Of a stretch of DNA of 64,000 bases, positions 23,496-33,652 are shown one piece after another. The notes under the pieces were generated by a model. That model worked only from the letters and a program-made list of their open reading frames with translations. It made no database searches and was not told where the DNA came from. Position 1 is the first letter of the stretch. Each line of letters begins with the position of its first letter. The translations under genes and the position numbers were made by a program. Source of the stretch: Constrictibacter sp. MBR-5 (GTDB taxonomy: Bacteria; Pseudomonadota; Alphaproteobacteria; JAJUGE01); contig NZ_JBEPTK010000008.1 of the NCBI RefSeq assembly GCF_040549485.1, positions 1 through 64,000 on the forward strand, read 5' to 3'.

Positions 23496-25862
23496 ATGAT
23501 TTCGAGCGATGTCGGGGATGGCAACCCGCATGGGGGCACCGTCGGGGCATGGCTGAGGGTGGCCGCAAGACGCAAGCTTTCTCTTTTCCTGCCACTGGTG
23601 GTGGGGGCGGGGATCGCGGGCATCGTCGCGACCACCTCCCCGCCCGTCTTTCACGCGGAAGCCGTCGTCGCGCTGGATGCGCGAAAGATCCAGTTCGTCG
23701 ACATCGGATCGGTAGTCTCACGCCTTCCGGACGAGAGTTCGGCGCTTAGGACCGAGTTGGATGCGATCGCGTCGCGATCGATGGCGGCGCTGGTCGCACG
23801 CCGGCTCGACTTCGGAAATCGGCCCGATCTTCTGGCCGCGATGCGCGAGCCTCGTCCGAAGGGATTGACGGACTGGTTCGACCTGCTTCAGAGCAGCGTC
23901 CGTCAACTCGCCGAATGGACCCGGGAAAGCGGAAACCCTCAAGTGGAAGTGGTCATGGATGCGGTCCGGCCTTCCTGGGTGGCTGGCCGTGACGCGATCA
24001 CCCGGGCGCTCGTCTCGACCGCAGCCGGGGAACAGGACGGTGACAGCGGCGCCAGCGTGCGGCCGCCCCCCGAGGGGGATATTGTCGACTGGCTGCTCGG
24101 CGGGCTCCGCGTCAGCAACGACGGGCGATCCTTCACGATCTACGTGGCGTTCGCCGACCACGATCCGTTGATTGCAGCTGAGATCGCGAACGCCTACGCC
24201 ACCACCTACCTCGACGATATGGTGGGCATGAAGGTCCGCGCCGCTCGCGACGCGAGTACATGGCTCAAGGGCCGCCTCGACGAGTTGCGGGCGGAACTCG
24301 AGGCGGCGGAGACGGCGGTGCTGCGCTTCCGGCGCGAAGCCGGCCTAACCGAATTTCGCGGCGACACCATCGGTGGGCAGCAGATCACCGAGCTCAATTC
24401 CCAGTTAGGTCTGGTCCGGGCGGAGCGCGCGCGGACCGATGCCAGAATCCAGGCTGCACGCGCTTCGAGCAGGCAGGACGCCGCAGCCAGCGGCCTCGGC
24501 GACATCGCTTCGTCGCCGCTCATCGACACCCTCCGCCGGGAGATTGCGGACATCGATGCGCGCCTCGCGGATCTGCGCGATCAGGGCGCGTTCCGGCACC
24601 CGGACACCCTGGCGCTGGACGCGCGGCGCGGCGCTCTCGCAAGGCGGCTGGACGCCGAGATCAAGCGAGCGATCGGCGTTCTCGAAACCGAGGGGGCAGC
24701 GCTGCACCGGCACGAGACCGAGATCGTGAACACGCTGCAGTCGATGACTTCCCGCTACGGCGAGGCAGGTGAAGCTTCCATTCGGCTGAACCAGCTCAAG
24801 CGCGAGGCAGACGCGAACCGCGCGATCTATGAGAGCTTTCTCACGCGCTACAAGGAGACGATCGAACAGGCTGGGCTGGCGACTCCGGAAGCACGGATTC
24901 TTTCTGCGGCGGAACCGCCGAGCCGGCCCTCCGGCTCTGGGCCGCTGCCGATGGTCGCACTCGGCGCCTTCGGCGGGTTGATGGCGGGCGCGGCGTTCGC
25001 TGGTCTGCGCGAGCGCTTCGATCAGAGGCTTCATGATGTTGCCGACGTGGAAGAACTCGTTGCCGCGCCGGTCGTCGGGCTCTTGCCGGCAGTCTCGCGC
25101 CTGCGCCTGGCGCCTCCGCTGCTCGTCGCGCGACGGCCGCATGCTCCCTACAGCCGGGCATTGAAGCGGACGCATGCGGCGCTCCGGCTGCGCCAGAAGG
25201 CGGCGCGCGCGAAAGTGGTGATGGTCACCTCGGCCACGGCCGGTGAGGGGAAGACGTCCTTCTGCGCCGCCCTGGCCCGCACCCTGGCGCTCTCGGACCT
25301 GAGGGTTCTGCTCGTCGATGCGGATATCCACCGGCCGTGCATCGCCCGTGCACTCGGCGTGGAGGGCAGGCCGGACATGCAGCAGGTCGTCCGGGGGGAG
25401 GCGACGCTGGAGCGGCGGCTTCAGGTCGATCCCGAGTCCGGTGCGCACGTGCTGACGGCAACCGTCGAGGACGGCTCGAATCTGATCGTCTCCAGTGCGG
25501 GCTGGGGAGTTCTGATGGACGCCGCGCGTGAGCAGTATGATGTCGTGATCGTCGACACGCCGCCGGTCACCGCGGTCCCGGATTCGGCGGCCGTCGGATC
25601 GCACGCCGACCTGAACCTCTTCCTCGTTCAGTGGGACGGTCCGTCCCGCCGGACGATAGCTGGCGCGGTTCGATTCCTGCGCCTGTGTGCCGTGCGTCTC
25701 GACGGTGTCGTGATCACCGGGGTCCGCTCCGGCTTCGCGCCCCGCTACAGCGACCCGTACGAACTCGCCATTCGGACCAATGCGCGCCTTCTCGAACAGT
25801 TGCGCGCTCTTCCCCCCTATCCGCGTCCCGGCCCGACAGGGCCGGTCGACGGCACCGTCTAG
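23496..25862 (+). CDS. Polysaccharide co-polymerase with BY-kinase domain (Wzc/ExoP type)
   Basis: 788 residues. Wzz-type N-terminal part with a helix at about 30-47, a long periplasmic coiled-coil-rich region (about 230-460) and a second helix (about 486-505). The cytoplasmic tyrosine-kinase domain has Walker A SATAGEGKTS (about 578-587), Walker A' LLVDADIHRP (about 605) and Walker B VVIVDTPPV (about 684). The C-terminus has only a few tyrosines (RYSDPYELA, LPPYPRP) instead of a dense cluster. It regulates chain length and export of the polysaccharide with the Wza-like lipoprotein encoded convergently nearby. Its stop is 7 bases from the stop of the convergent outer-membrane gene. Confidence 0.88.
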   Translation: MISSDVGDGNPHGGTVGAWLRVAARRKLSLFLPLVVGAGIAGIVATTSPPVFHAEAVVALDARKIQFVDIGSVVSRLPDESSALRTELDAIASRSMAALVARRLDFGNRPDLLAAMREPRPKGLTDWFDLLQSSVRQLAEWTRESGNPQVEVVMDAVRPSWVAGRDAITRALVSTAAGEQDGDSGASVRPPPEGDIVDWLLGGLRVSNDGRSFTIYVAFADHDPLIAAEIANAYATTYLDDMVGMKVRAARDASTWLKGRLDELRAELEAAETAVLRFRREAGLTEFRGDTIGGQQITELNSQLGLVRAERARTDARIQAARASSRQDAAASGLGDIASSPLIDTLRREIADIDARLADLRDQGAFRHPDTLALDARRGALARRLDAEIKRAIGVLETEGAALHRHETEIVNTLQSMTSRYGEAGEASIRLNQLKREADANRAIYESFLTRYKETIEQAGLATPEARILSAAEPPSRPSGSGPLPMVALGAFGGLMAGAAFAGLRERFDQRLHDVADVEELVAAPVVGLLPAVSRLRLAPPLLVARRPHAPYSRALKRTHAALRLRQKAARAKVVMVTSATAGEGKTSFCAALARTLALSDLRVLLVDADIHRPCIARALGVEGRPDMQQVVRGEATLERRLQVDPESGAHVLTATVEDGSNLIVSSAGWGVLMDAAREQYDVVIVDTPPVTAVPDSAAVGSHADLNLFLVQWDGPSRRTIAGAVRFLRLCAVRLDGVVITGVRSGFAPRYSDPYELAIRTNARLLEQLRALPPYPRPGPTGPVDGTV

Positions 25863-25869
25863 GGATGAG

Positions 25870-27123
25870 TCAGAGTTTGAAGCGCAACGCCACGGAGGTC
25901 GTGAAGCGATCATACTCGTCCGCTGCAATGTCGGCGGTGCGCTCGGTATAGCCGGCACTAAAGACGGCCGAGACATTGCGGTTGATGAGGTACTCCGCCG
26001 TTACCTGCCCGGAAACGGCGGAGAGCTGCCGGTCCCGCTCTTGGTAATCGTCCCGCAGGTAACCGACCTCCGCCGACGCGATCAGATTGTGGCGAATCTC
26101 CTGCTCCAGCCGAAGCGTCACGCGGCTCTCGATCAGGCCGGACGCGCCGGGAGTGACGGTGGGCATGTCCTCTCGCGCGAAGCCTGCGGTCACCGCGGTA
26201 CGCGGCGTAATGCTCCAGGTGAGAGAGCCTCGCGTGCCGATGCCGGTGAAGTCCGGCAGCGCATCATCGTCGTTGTACGTCCTGAAGAGGCCGACCCCGA
26301 CCTCGCCCGACCATTTGGACGCAATTGCAATCACGGTACCCAGGTAAAAGCCGGCCAGCACGGCATCCCGATCCAGCCCGCTCCTGTCGACGGCGTCGAC
26401 GAAATCCCGTCGCTCGGCATACGCCTCGACGTAAGCATCGAACCGGGGCGTGATCGTGAGGGTCCCCCTCACGCTGCCGCTATAGTCGTAACGGTCCCGG
26501 TCGCTCTCGTCGTCGGACGCATAGTCGACCTGGCCCGCAGCGGCGCCGATGGAAACGCCGAGCCGGTTGCGCCTGTACGCGTAGGAGACCGAACTGCTCA
26601 TGGTCTCGTACGTCGCCGGGCTTTCGTCCTGGCTGCGGGTCGATTCCGGATCGGCCCGGCTCTCGGTCAGGCGGGCATAGCTGATCGAGGCGCCGACCTG
26701 GCTGGCACGGTCGAGGGCGTAACGTGCATCCGCGTTCCCGGCGAACGTCGTACTTCCTTCTTGCTCATGGTCGGCAAACTCGGTGACCGTCGCCGACAGC
26801 CTGCCGCTCAGATCCAGCTTCCCGCGCCCGGCGCTCAAGTTCACCGTCGGCGACACGCTCGTGACGAAGTCGTCCTCCTTGCTCCGGGCCGTGGCGAAGA
26901 CATTGTCGTCGTAAGACTCCGTCACGACCAGTTCGGGCTGAATGCTCACGGGCCCCAGCTGAAGGGGATGGGACTCGTAGCCCGGCCGCGGCAGCTGCAA
27001 CGGAGAGAGCGATCGGATCTCCTGGGCCGACGCATGGTGCGTGACGCCGATGATGGCGCTCCCGACCGCGGCCGACTGGAGCGCGGTGCGGAATGCCAAG
27101 CGAGCCATCATTGGCGACGACAC
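25870..27123 (-). CDS. Outer-membrane beta-barrel protein of the exopolysaccharide locus
   Basis: 417 residues: a signal peptide ending near HASAQ, a short Pro-rich segment, then regularly alternating amphipathic strands rich in Asp/Tyr/Arg turns, ending in a typical C-terminal outer-membrane signature (SVALRFKL). It resembles the BBP2/EpsL-type barrels that accompany polysaccharide export genes and may form or assist the outer-membrane exit. The GTG at 27123 and ATGs at 27111 and 27108 are alternative starts. It follows the export lipoprotein by 29 bases and is very likely cotranscribed with it. Confidence 0.8.
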   Translation of the reverse strand: MSSPMMARLAFRTALQSAAVGSAIIGVTHHASAQEIRSLSPLQLPRPGYESHPLQLGPVSIQPELVVTESYDDNVFATARSKEDDFVTSVSPTVNLSAGRGKLDLSGRLSATVTEFADHEQEGSTTFAGNADARYALDRASQVGASISYARLTESRADPESTRSQDESPATYETMSSSVSYAYRRNRLGVSIGAAAGQVDYASDDESDRDRYDYSGSVRGTLTITPRFDAYVEAYAERRDFVDAVDRSGLDRDAVLAGFYLGTVIAIASKWSGEVGVGLFRTYNDDDALPDFTGIGTRGSLTWSITPRTAVTAGFAREDMPTVTPGASGLIESRVTLRLEQEIRHNLIASAEVGYLRDDYQERDRQLSAVSGQVTAEYLINRNVSAVFSAGYTERTADIAADEYDRFTTSVALRFKL

Positions 27124-27152
27124 CTGCTGTACCTATGGAGTGGCTCGGGTCA

Positions 27153-27716
27153 TCAGAACCAGCTCTCGTAGATATAGATGGTGTCGCCGGGAAGAATCGC
27201 CGTGGTGGGAAGGGCCCGTCCCTCGATCACACGGTCATCGACGCTTCGGGTTACGGCCGCATAATTTTCCTCGGCGCGGAAGGTATAGCCGCCGGCTATA
27301 GCGACAGCAGTCTTCAGGCTCATTCCCGGAACGTAGGGATACTGCCCGGGCCTCTGCACCTCGCCCAGCACGAAGAAAGGCCGATACTGCTCGATCTGCA
27401 CGTTCGTGCTGGGATCGCGGCGCAGCTGTTCCCGGACGATCTGCGCGGAGATCCGTTCCTCGAGTTCCGACGCCGTCAGGCCACCCGCCTGAATTGCACC
27501 CAGTAGGGGCATCGATATGGCACCGGTGTCGCCGACGGAATAGACGTTCGAGATCGCGTCCATCCCGAAGACGATGACGCGGACCCGATCCCCCGGGCCG
27601 AGGTGGTACGACGGTGTCGTGGATATGTCGTCGATCGGTCGAAGGCCAGCCCCTGGAGACCCGCAGGCGGCCAGGGCAAGCGATAAGAAAAGAATCGATG
27701 CACGCCACCGCGACAT
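27153..27716 (-). CDS. Polysaccharide export lipoprotein (Wza/GumB-like, short form)
   Basis: 187 residues from the ATG preceded by GGGGGGAG. A lipobox ends at Cys18 (LALAAC), so the mature protein is lipidated. A Poly_export domain follows (YHLGPGDRVRVIVFG, GAISMPLLGAIQAGGLTASELEE), then a soluble-ligand-binding beta-grasp domain (PFFVLGEVQRPGQYPYVPGMSLKTAVAIAGG). The size is like GumB (about 210), not full Wza (about 380), so it may need the neighbouring barrel protein to complete the channel. Confidence 0.9.
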   Translation of the reverse strand: MSRWRASILFLSLALAACGSPGAGLRPIDDISTTPSYHLGPGDRVRVIVFGMDAISNVYSVGDTGAISMPLLGAIQAGGLTASELEERISAQIVREQLRRDPSTNVQIEQYRPFFVLGEVQRPGQYPYVPGMSLKTAVAIAGGYTFRAEENYAAVTRSVDDRVIEGRALPTTAILPGDTIYIYESWF

Positions 27717-28408
27717 ACGCCACTCCCCCCGATCAGCGTGTGAATCATTGGCACCAATTCGGGAACGGCGCAAGGTAGAGAAGATGGGCCTGCAGGTTGC
27801 CTTTGGACCGCGGTGCCCTTGGTCAACAATCCATTTTGAAGTTCAGGGAACCTGTCCACTGTAAACTGACGTGAACCGTTCGCAGCAAGAATCAACGAAC
27901 CTAGAGAGCTTTTGGCGGCATGGCGGACCGGCGGCCCTTTTCTCGGTGCCCCGGCGTAGCCGGTAGGCTCTGGGGGCCGCTGTGAGGGCGATGACGGATC
28001 GGTGTCGGAGAACAGACGGCGGGGAAGCTCGATCTCCAGGAACTCCGGTTCGATGCGGTACTTTGTTCGGGTGGGCGGCAGGCCTGAGGGGACGTCGAGC
28101 CCGAGCAGGGAGGCGTCGAGCACGATCTGCCCACTCGGATTCTTCCTCGCTTGCTGGCCGGCAATGCGGAAGCCTTCGCGGTCGCCGGCACTGCAGAGCC
28201 GGATCTTCCCGCTGTCTTCCGCCTCGCCCCTCAGCAGTTCGACTGAGATCCCCGGGCGAAGGCCGGCCTCGCGCATGACCACGGGATCGAGCTTGATCCG
28301 AAGCACGCTGAGCATTCGACCGTTGCGGAGCTTCTGCGTCGTAATGGACAAGAGGATGCCGTTGACGATCGCGCTCGGCTTATTTCTCCTGACGGCTACC
28401 CATGACAT
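27476..28408 (-). CDS. Hypothetical protein; C-terminal half of the frame doubtful
   Basis: The frame encodes 310 residues. The first ~140 (from MSWVAVRRNKPSAIVNG to LEIELPRRLF) look like a genuine small basic/mixed alpha-beta protein. After that the frame turns Ser/Pro-rich, crosses an AT-richer stretch that looks intergenic (about 27717-27900) and overlaps the export lipoprotein gene by 241 bases in another frame. A shift of one base near 27,910-28,000 would end it at the TAG at 27901-27903. I suspect a frameshift, sequencing error or lost stop. No family is recognised. It lies upstream of the export genes on the same strand. Confidence 0.45.
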   Translation of the reverse strand: MSWVAVRRNKPSAIVNGILLSITTQKLRNGRMLSVLRIKLDPVVMREAGLRPGISVELLRGEAEDSGKIRLCSAGDREGFRIAGQQARKNPSGQIVLDASLLGLDVPSGLPPTRTKYRIEPEFLEIELPRRLFSDTDPSSPSQRPPEPTGYAGAPRKGPPVRHAAKSSLGSLILAANGSRQFTVDRFPELQNGLLTKGTAVQRQPAGPSSLPCAVPELVPMIHTLIGGSGVCRGGVHRFFSYRLPWPPAGLQGLAFDRSTTYPRHRRTTSARGIGSASSSSGWTRSRTSIPSATPVPYRCPYWVQFRRVA

Positions 28409-28564
28409 TCGCTTCTCCCACTACACCTTCCGAAGGCTGCGATGCTTGATCGGGGCACCGGCATGCGCCTCGTCAGCGCGAACGATCAGATCCCAGAACA
28501 CGTAGGGGATAGTGAAAGCGGCCGCCGGTGTGGCGAGGTGCGAACCGAACCCACGACAAGCTCG

Positions 28565-29629
28565 TCAAGCCGGGCGGCGGGAGGCCGCCGCTTCGTCGAA
28601 CCCCGGCGCCGGTAGGCGATGGGCTCGATCCTGCCCACCAAGCGCCTCGGCGTGCAGTGACGACGCTGTGCCGTCGGCCCCTTCCGACCGGTCTCGGAAC
28701 CAGCGATATACAGTCCTGATCCCGTCTTGCAGCGACGTTCTGGGCGACCAGCCGAGACGTCTCATCCGGGAGCAATCGAGCAACTTGCGCGGCGCTCCGT
28801 CACCTCTGCTGATATCGAAGATCAGGTCGCCGCGATACTCGACGGCATTGGCGATCATTCGCGCCAGCGCAGCGATACTGATCTCCTGGCCGGAGCCGAT
28901 GTTGATGGTGTCCTCTTCCGAATAATGCTTCAGGAGGAAGACGCAGGCATCCGCCAGGTCGTCCGCATGCAGGAACTCCCGCAGCGCCCGTCCGGTGCCG
29001 AGGACGACCAGCGCCGGCGCCCCGGCGATCTTCGCCGCATGCGCCTTCGCCATCAGGGCGGGCAGGACGTGCGCCTGCGCCGGATCGAAGCAATCGTCAG
29101 GCCCGTAGAGATTTGTCGGCTGTGCCGAGATGAAGTCGTCGCCCCACTGCCGCCGATAGGCAGCACATAGCTTGATCCCGGCGATCTTCGCCACTGCGTA
29201 CCATTGATTGGACGGCTCGAGCGGGCCGTCCAACAGCGACGATTCCCGAATGGGCTGCGGCGCGTCGCGCGGGTAGATGCAGGAGGAGCCGAGATAGAGA
29301 AGCTTGCCGACCCGCGCGACATGCGCCGCTTCTATGACGTTGGCGGCGATCATCAGGTTGTCGTACAGGAAGTCCGCGGGCCGCTCGCTGTTCGCGAACA
29401 TGCCGCCGACCGTGCCGGCGGCAACGATGACGACATCCGGTCGGTTCGAAGCGAACCAGCGCTCGGTGTCGTCCTGGCGCCGAAGGTCCACCTCCTGGCG
29501 CGGCGCGGTCAGGATGGTGCAGTCCTCCTGTTGCAGCCGCCGCAGCAGCGCCGAGCCGACCAGGCCGCGGTGACCCGCGATGAAGACGCGCTTTCCGTCC
29601 AGGGAGAAGTGCGCGGATCGATTGGACAT
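28565..29629 (-). CDS. fcl: GDP-L-fucose synthase
   Basis: 354 residues. It has an NADP-binding GHRGLVGSAL (18-27), SSCIYP with the catalytic Ser and the YAVAKIAG Tyr/Lys pair, and typical QPTNLYGPDD and FLHADDLADACVFLL blocks. It converts GDP-4-keto-6-deoxy-mannose, made by Gmd encoded 19 bases upstream, into GDP-L-fucose by epimerisation and reduction. About 35 extra residues at the C-terminus (after WFRDRSEG) go beyond the usual 310-320 and are low complexity. Confidence 0.92.
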   Translation of the reverse strand: MSNRSAHFSLDGKRVFIAGHRGLVGSALLRRLQQEDCTILTAPRQEVDLRRQDDTERWFASNRPDVVIVAAGTVGGMFANSERPADFLYDNLMIAANVIEAAHVARVGKLLYLGSSCIYPRDAPQPIRESSLLDGPLEPSNQWYAVAKIAGIKLCAAYRRQWGDDFISAQPTNLYGPDDCFDPAQAHVLPALMAKAHAAKIAGAPALVVLGTGRALREFLHADDLADACVFLLKHYSEEDTINIGSGQEISIAALARMIANAVEYRGDLIFDISRGDGAPRKLLDCSRMRRLGWSPRTSLQDGIRTVYRWFRDRSEGADGTASSLHAEALGGQDRAHRLPAPGFDEAAASRRPA

Positions 29630-29648
29630 TTGGGAAGCCTTCCTCGCC

Positions 29649-30701
29649 TCAGCTGGCCAGCGCCGCGCCGCGCGCGGCTATGAAGAAACCTGCGCCCTGC
29701 AGCGCGCGCTCCTGGCGCGCCAGGTCGAGATCGTGGCCGACCATCTGCGTCACCAGCGCATCGAAGCCGACCCGCGGCCGCCAGCCCAGCCGGTCCCGCG
29801 CCTTCGATGCATCGCCCAGCAGGTGATCGACTTCCGTCGGGCGCAGGTAGCGCTGGTCGAAGGCGACATGGTCGCGCCAGTCCAGCCCGACCTCGGCGAA
29901 AGCCGCCTCGCAGAAATCGCGGACGGAGTAGGATTCGCCCGTGGCGACCACATAGTCGTCCGGGGCGTCCTGCTGCAGCATCAGCCACATCGCCTCGACA
30001 TAGTCGCCGGCGAAGCCCCAGTCGCGCCGGGCATCGAGGTTGCCGAGATAGAGTTTGCCCTGCAGCCCCTCGCTGATCCGGCCCACGGCCCGGGTGATCT
30101 TGCGCGTGACGAACGTCTCGCCCCGACGCGGGCTCTCGTGGTTGAAGAGAATTCCGTTGCAGATGAACATGCCGTAGGCCTCGCGGTAATTCACCGCGTA
30201 CCAGTGGGCGGCAACCTTGCTGACGGCGTAGGGGCTGCGCGGGTAGAACGGCGTCGTTTCCGACTGCGGCGCCGGGGCGGCTCCGAACATCTCCGATGAG
30301 CCCGCCTGATAGTAGCGGACATGGCGGACGCTTCCCGCCCGATCGTAGTCGCGGAGCGCTTCCAGGAGGCGCAGCGTCCCCACCGCCACGACGTCGGCGG
30401 TGTACTCCGGGATGTCGAACGAGACCTTCACGTGGCTCTGGGCGGCGAGGTTGTACACCTCGTGCGGACGGACCTTCTCGATCGTTCGTCGCAGGGCCGT
30501 CCCGTCGGTCAGGTCGCCATAGTGCAGCGTGAGCGCCGGTCCAGTCTCGTGCGGATCTCGATAGACGTGGTCGAGGCGGTCGGTGTTGAACAGGCTCGAC
30601 CGTCTCATCAGGCCGTGCACCTCGTAGCCCTTCGCGAGAAGGAACTCGGTCAGATACGCGCCGTCCTGCCCGGTGATGCCGGCGATCAGGGCCCTACGCA
30701 T
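29649..30701 (-). CDS. gmd: GDP-mannose 4,6-dehydratase
   Basis: 350 residues. It has the NADP motif [10 protein letters not shown] (8-17), the [13 protein letters not shown] loop, a catalytic QAGSSEMFG Ser/Thr region, [10 protein letters not shown] with Tyr/Lys, and [17 protein letters not shown]; all are hallmarks of Gmd. It makes GDP-4-keto-6-deoxy-mannose, the branch point to GDP-fucose (Fcl, next gene) or to amino sugars. The ATG overlaps the end of the preceding aminotransferase gene by 8 bases. Confidence 0.95.
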   Translation of the reverse strand: MRRALIAGITGQDGAYLTEFLLAKGYEVHGLMRRSSLFNTDRLDHVYRDPHETGPALTLHYGDLTDGTALRRTIEKVRPHEVYNLAAQSHVKVSFDIPEYTADVVAVGTLRLLEALRDYDRAGSVRHVRYYQAGSSEMFGAAPAPQSETTPFYPRSPYAVSKVAAHWYAVNYREAYGMFICNGILFNHESPRRGETFVTRKITRAVGRISEGLQGKLYLGNLDARRDWGFAGDYVEAMWLMLQQDAPDDYVVATGESYSVRDFCEAAFAEVGLDWRDHVAFDQRYLRPTEVDHLLGDASKARDRLGWRPRVGFDALVTQMVGHDLDLARQERALQGAGFFIAARGAALAS

Positions 30702-31881
30702 GCACCACTCCCTGGCTGGCAAGGCTCGCCGCGCGGCGGGCCGGGACGGTGATCGCTTCCGCGAGGCTCGCCACGACATGCTCCTGCTCCGCATCGGTCA
30801 TCTGCGGGAAGAGGGGAAGAAGAAGGCAGCCGTCGCGGGCGCTTTCGGAATGCGGAAGCGCAAAGCGCCGCGGCTTCTCCGCATACGCCGCTTCCATGTG
30901 CGCGCACATGATGCCGCGGCGCGTGGCGATTCCGTCGTCGAGCATTGACTGCATCACCGCGACCTGATCGACCTCCGCCGGCAGCCGGACGCAGTAGCTC
31001 TGCCAGTTGGAGCGCGCCCAGGGCGGTTCGCGCGGCACGACCAGTCGCCCCAGACCCTTGAGCAGCGTGTCATATCGGTCGGCCAGTGTGCGGCGTCGCG
31101 CGACGATGGTCGGCAGCCGCTTGAGCTGCTCCCGCCCCACGGCAGCCTGTATGTCCGTCATGCGATAGTTGAAGCCCGCGATCGGATACCGCTCGAACAT
31201 CACGACCGCCGACCCGTGCCGAACGGTGTCGGGGACGTCCATGCCATGCTGGCGCCAGAGCCGGAACAGCCTGTCCCATTCCCGATCGCCGGTCGTGATC
31301 ATCCCTCCGTCGCCGGTGGTGATGACCTTGCGCGGGTGGAACGAGAAGCAGGCGATGTCGCCGCGCGGCCCGCCGATCTGCTCCCAACCCTGGTCGAGCA
31401 TGATCTCCGACCCCAGGCCGCAGGCGGCATCCTCGATCAGCGGCACGCCGTGCGCCTGCGCGATCGCGCAGAGTGCACGAAGGTCGCAGGGCATGCCCAT
31501 CTGGTGGACGCAGAGTATCGCCCGCGTCCGCGGCGTGATCGCCGCCTCCACCAGCTGCGGATCGATGTTGAAGCTCTGCGGGTCGATGTCGACGAAGACG
31601 GGGGTGGCACCGCACTGCGCGATGGCGTTCGCCGCCGCTATGAACGAGTGACTCACGGTGACGACCTCGTCGCCGGGTCCGGCACCGACCGCGAGCAGCG
31701 CGAGGTGAAGCGCGGCGGTACAGTTCGAGACGGCGCAGGCGTGCCGTGCGCCGACGAAGGCCGCGAACTCGGCTTCGAATGCGGCGACCTGGCTGCCCTG
31801 CGTCAGCCAGCCCGATAGCACGACCGCACGCGCGGCCTCGGCCTCGGGATCGCCGACGAGCGGCTTGGTGATCGGGATCAT
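30694..31881 (-). CDS. DegT/DnrJ/EryC1-family sugar aminotransferase
   Basis: 395 residues, a PLP aminotransferase of the nucleotide-sugar class. The internal aldimine Lys185 is in [16 protein letters not shown]. The N-terminal [24 protein letters not shown] and the [11 protein letters not shown] block are typical. It aminates a keto-sugar nucleotide. Lying just before gmd it could use GDP-4-keto-6-deoxy-mannose (perosamine-type synthesis), but coupling by a 4-base overlap to the upstream epimerase suggests it may instead act on that enzyme's product. Substrate unresolved. Confidence 0.85.
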   Translation of the reverse strand: MIPITKPLVGDPEAEAARAVVLSGWLTQGSQVAAFEAEFAAFVGARHACAVSNCTAALHLALLAVGAGPGDEVVTVSHSFIAAANAIAQCGATPVFVDIDPQSFNIDPQLVEAAITPRTRAILCVHQMGMPCDLRALCAIAQAHGVPLIEDAACGLGSEIMLDQGWEQIGGPRGDIACFSFHPRKVITTGDGGMITTGDREWDRLFRLWRQHGMDVPDTVRHGSAVVMFERYPIAGFNYRMTDIQAAVGREQLKRLPTIVARRRTLADRYDTLLKGLGRLVVPREPPWARSNWQSYCVRLPAEVDQVAVMQSMLDDGIATRRGIMCAHMEAAYAEKPRRFALPHSESARDGCLLLPLFPQMTDAEQEHVVASLAEAITVPARRAASLASQGVVHA

Positions 31882-32897
31882 GCGTGAACGCTCCGTGTGG
31901 GGAGGACCGATCCGTCGTCCGAGCGCTTCTGGCGCCACCAGGAGACGAGACCCTGCAGGCCGAGGGCGAGCGGTACGCCAGCCTCGAAGCCGAGCAGGCG
32001 TTTCGCTTTGGTCGTATCCGCCAGCCGCCGCGGAACCGGGTTAATGGAGCGCTCTTCCGCATGCTGCGGCACCAGATCCGGCCGCCCCATGATCCGCGCC
32101 AAGAGGACCGCGAGTTCCGCCAGGCTGGTCTCCGTACCGGTCCCGACATTCAGCGCCACGTCGGTGACGGGCGCTTCCGCGGCCAGCAGATTGGCCCAGG
32201 CGATGTCGTTCACATGGACGAAGTCCATGGTCTGGCTGCCGTCGCCGAAGATGATCGGCGGCCGCCCTTCCTCGATCCGCTCCATCCAGCGAATCAGCAC
32301 CTCCGTATATTTTCCGTAGATGTCCATCCGCGGGCCATAGGCGTTGAAGTAGCGGAGGGCGACATAGTCGAGGCCGTACTGATCGTTGAAAGAGCGCAAC
32401 AGCCCCTCGCCAAAAGCCTTGGCCGCGCCGTAGAGCGTGCGGTTGGGCTGGCTCGAGCAGGTTTCCGGCGTCGGAAACACGTCGGCCATGCCGTAGACCG
32501 ACGCGGACGACGCCACGACGACCTTCCGGACCCGCTCGTGCACGCAGTCCTCGAGCAGATCGAACGTGGCGCCGACCATGATCTCCATGGCCGCACGCGG
32601 CTCGTTGGCGCACTGCGTGATGCGGAGCGCCGCCTGGTGGAAGACCGTGTCGGCCCCGTCGATCAGTCCGCGCATCAGGCGTCGGTCGCGGATGTCGCCC
32701 TTCACCAGACGCACCGTGCCGCCCGCTATCGCGTCCGACAGGTTCTCCTCGGAACCGCGGATCAGGTTGTCGACCACGACGATCTCGGCACAGCCGGTCG
32801 CCGTCAGCAGGTCGACCAGGGCCGAGCCGACGAACCCGGCACCGCCGGTCACGAGAACCTTCCTGCCGGTGAGCCGCTCGGACTGCAAACCGTTCAT
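31878..32897 (-). CDS. NAD-dependent nucleotide-sugar epimerase/dehydratase
   Basis: 339 residues, extended SDR. It has [13 protein letters not shown] near the N-terminus for NAD, SSASVYG with the catalytic Ser, and [10 protein letters not shown] with Tyr/Lys. [32 protein letters not shown] and [11 protein letters not shown] are GalE/WbpP-like. It acts on a UDP- or dTDP-sugar. It is coupled by ATGA overlaps to the acyltransferase before it and the aminotransferase after it, so the three probably make one N-acylated amino sugar. Confidence 0.82.
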   Translation of the reverse strand: MNGLQSERLTGRKVLVTGGAGFVGSALVDLLTATGCAEIVVVDNLIRGSEENLSDAIAGGTVRLVKGDIRDRRLMRGLIDGADTVFHQAALRITQCANEPRAAMEIMVGATFDLLEDCVHERVRKVVVASSASVYGMADVFPTPETCSSQPNRTLYGAAKAFGEGLLRSFNDQYGLDYVALRYFNAYGPRMDIYGKYTEVLIRWMERIEEGRPPIIFGDGSQTMDFVHVNDIAWANLLAAEAPVTDVALNVGTGTETSLAELAVLLARIMGRPDLVPQHAEERSINPVPRRLADTTKAKRLLGFEAGVPLALGLQGLVSWWRQKRSDDGSVLPTRSVHA

Positions 32898-33652
32898 TCT
32901 GCGCCCCCCGCTGAAGTGAAATGATGTGCGGTCGCGCTTCCGCCCGCCGCACCATGGGCCGCCGCGCCTTCGGCGTGGCGCCACCCGACGATCCGTGCCG
33001 GAGTCCCGGCAACCTTCGCGAAGGCGGGAACATCGCGTGTGACCACCGCGCCGGCGCCGACGATGGCGCCGCGTCCGACCGTGATCCCGGGCAGCAGGAC
33101 GGCGTTCACGCCGATATCCGCCCAGGCCTCGACGCGTACGGGCGCGATCCGCAGGTCCGTCGCGATGATCGGCACGTCCAGCGGCTCGCCCGTATGCTCC
33201 GACCCGAGCACCTTCGCCCCGGGCCCCCACCCGACATGGTCGCCGAGGACAAGGTCGCGGGCGTCGAGAAAGGAATGCGCCCCGATCCAGACCTTGTCGC
33301 CGATGACGCAGCGTCCGTCGTACCGGCCGTGGATCACGACGCCCTCGCCGAAACAGACGCCGGCGCCGATCTCGAAGGTCTCCGGATGGCGCAGCGAGAT
33401 GCCGGTGCCGAGCCGCAGACCGTCCCCGCAGGACCTCGCCATCGCCTGCAATGCCGCGGTGCGCATGATCCCGTCGACGAAGCCGTCGTCCGCGCCGAAG
33501 CGTCGGAACAACGACATGAGTTCCCCTGGGCTGCAGCGCTGCTTCAGTTCCAGAGCGAGTTCGCGCAGATAGTTCGGATCTGCCGGCGTGGCACTTCGGC
33601 CGAAGACGGCCGGCACCACCCGTGCCCCGTCGATCCGTCCTTCAGGCGACAT
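32894..33652 (-). CDS. Left-handed beta-helix acyltransferase with helical N-terminal domain
   Basis: 252 residues. The first ~75 are helical and unfamiliar ([28 protein letters not shown]). The rest is a hexapeptide-repeat acyltransferase ([55 protein letters not shown], then the C-terminal [30 protein letters not shown]). It presumably acetylates a sugar of the polysaccharide or its nucleotide precursor. It overlaps both neighbours (11 and 4 bases). Confidence 0.8.
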   Translation of the reverse strand: MSPEGRIDGARVVPAVFGRSATPADPNYLRELALELKQRCSPGELMSLFRRFGADDGFVDGIMRTAALQAMARSCGDGLRLGTGISLRHPETFEIGAGVCFGEGVVIHGRYDGRCVIGDKVWIGAHSFLDARDLVLGDHVGWGPGAKVLGSEHTGEPLDVPIIATDLRIAPVRVEAWADIGVNAVLLPGITVGRGAIVGAGAVVTRDVPAFAKVAGTPARIVGWRHAEGAAAHGAAGGSATAHHFTSAGGAE

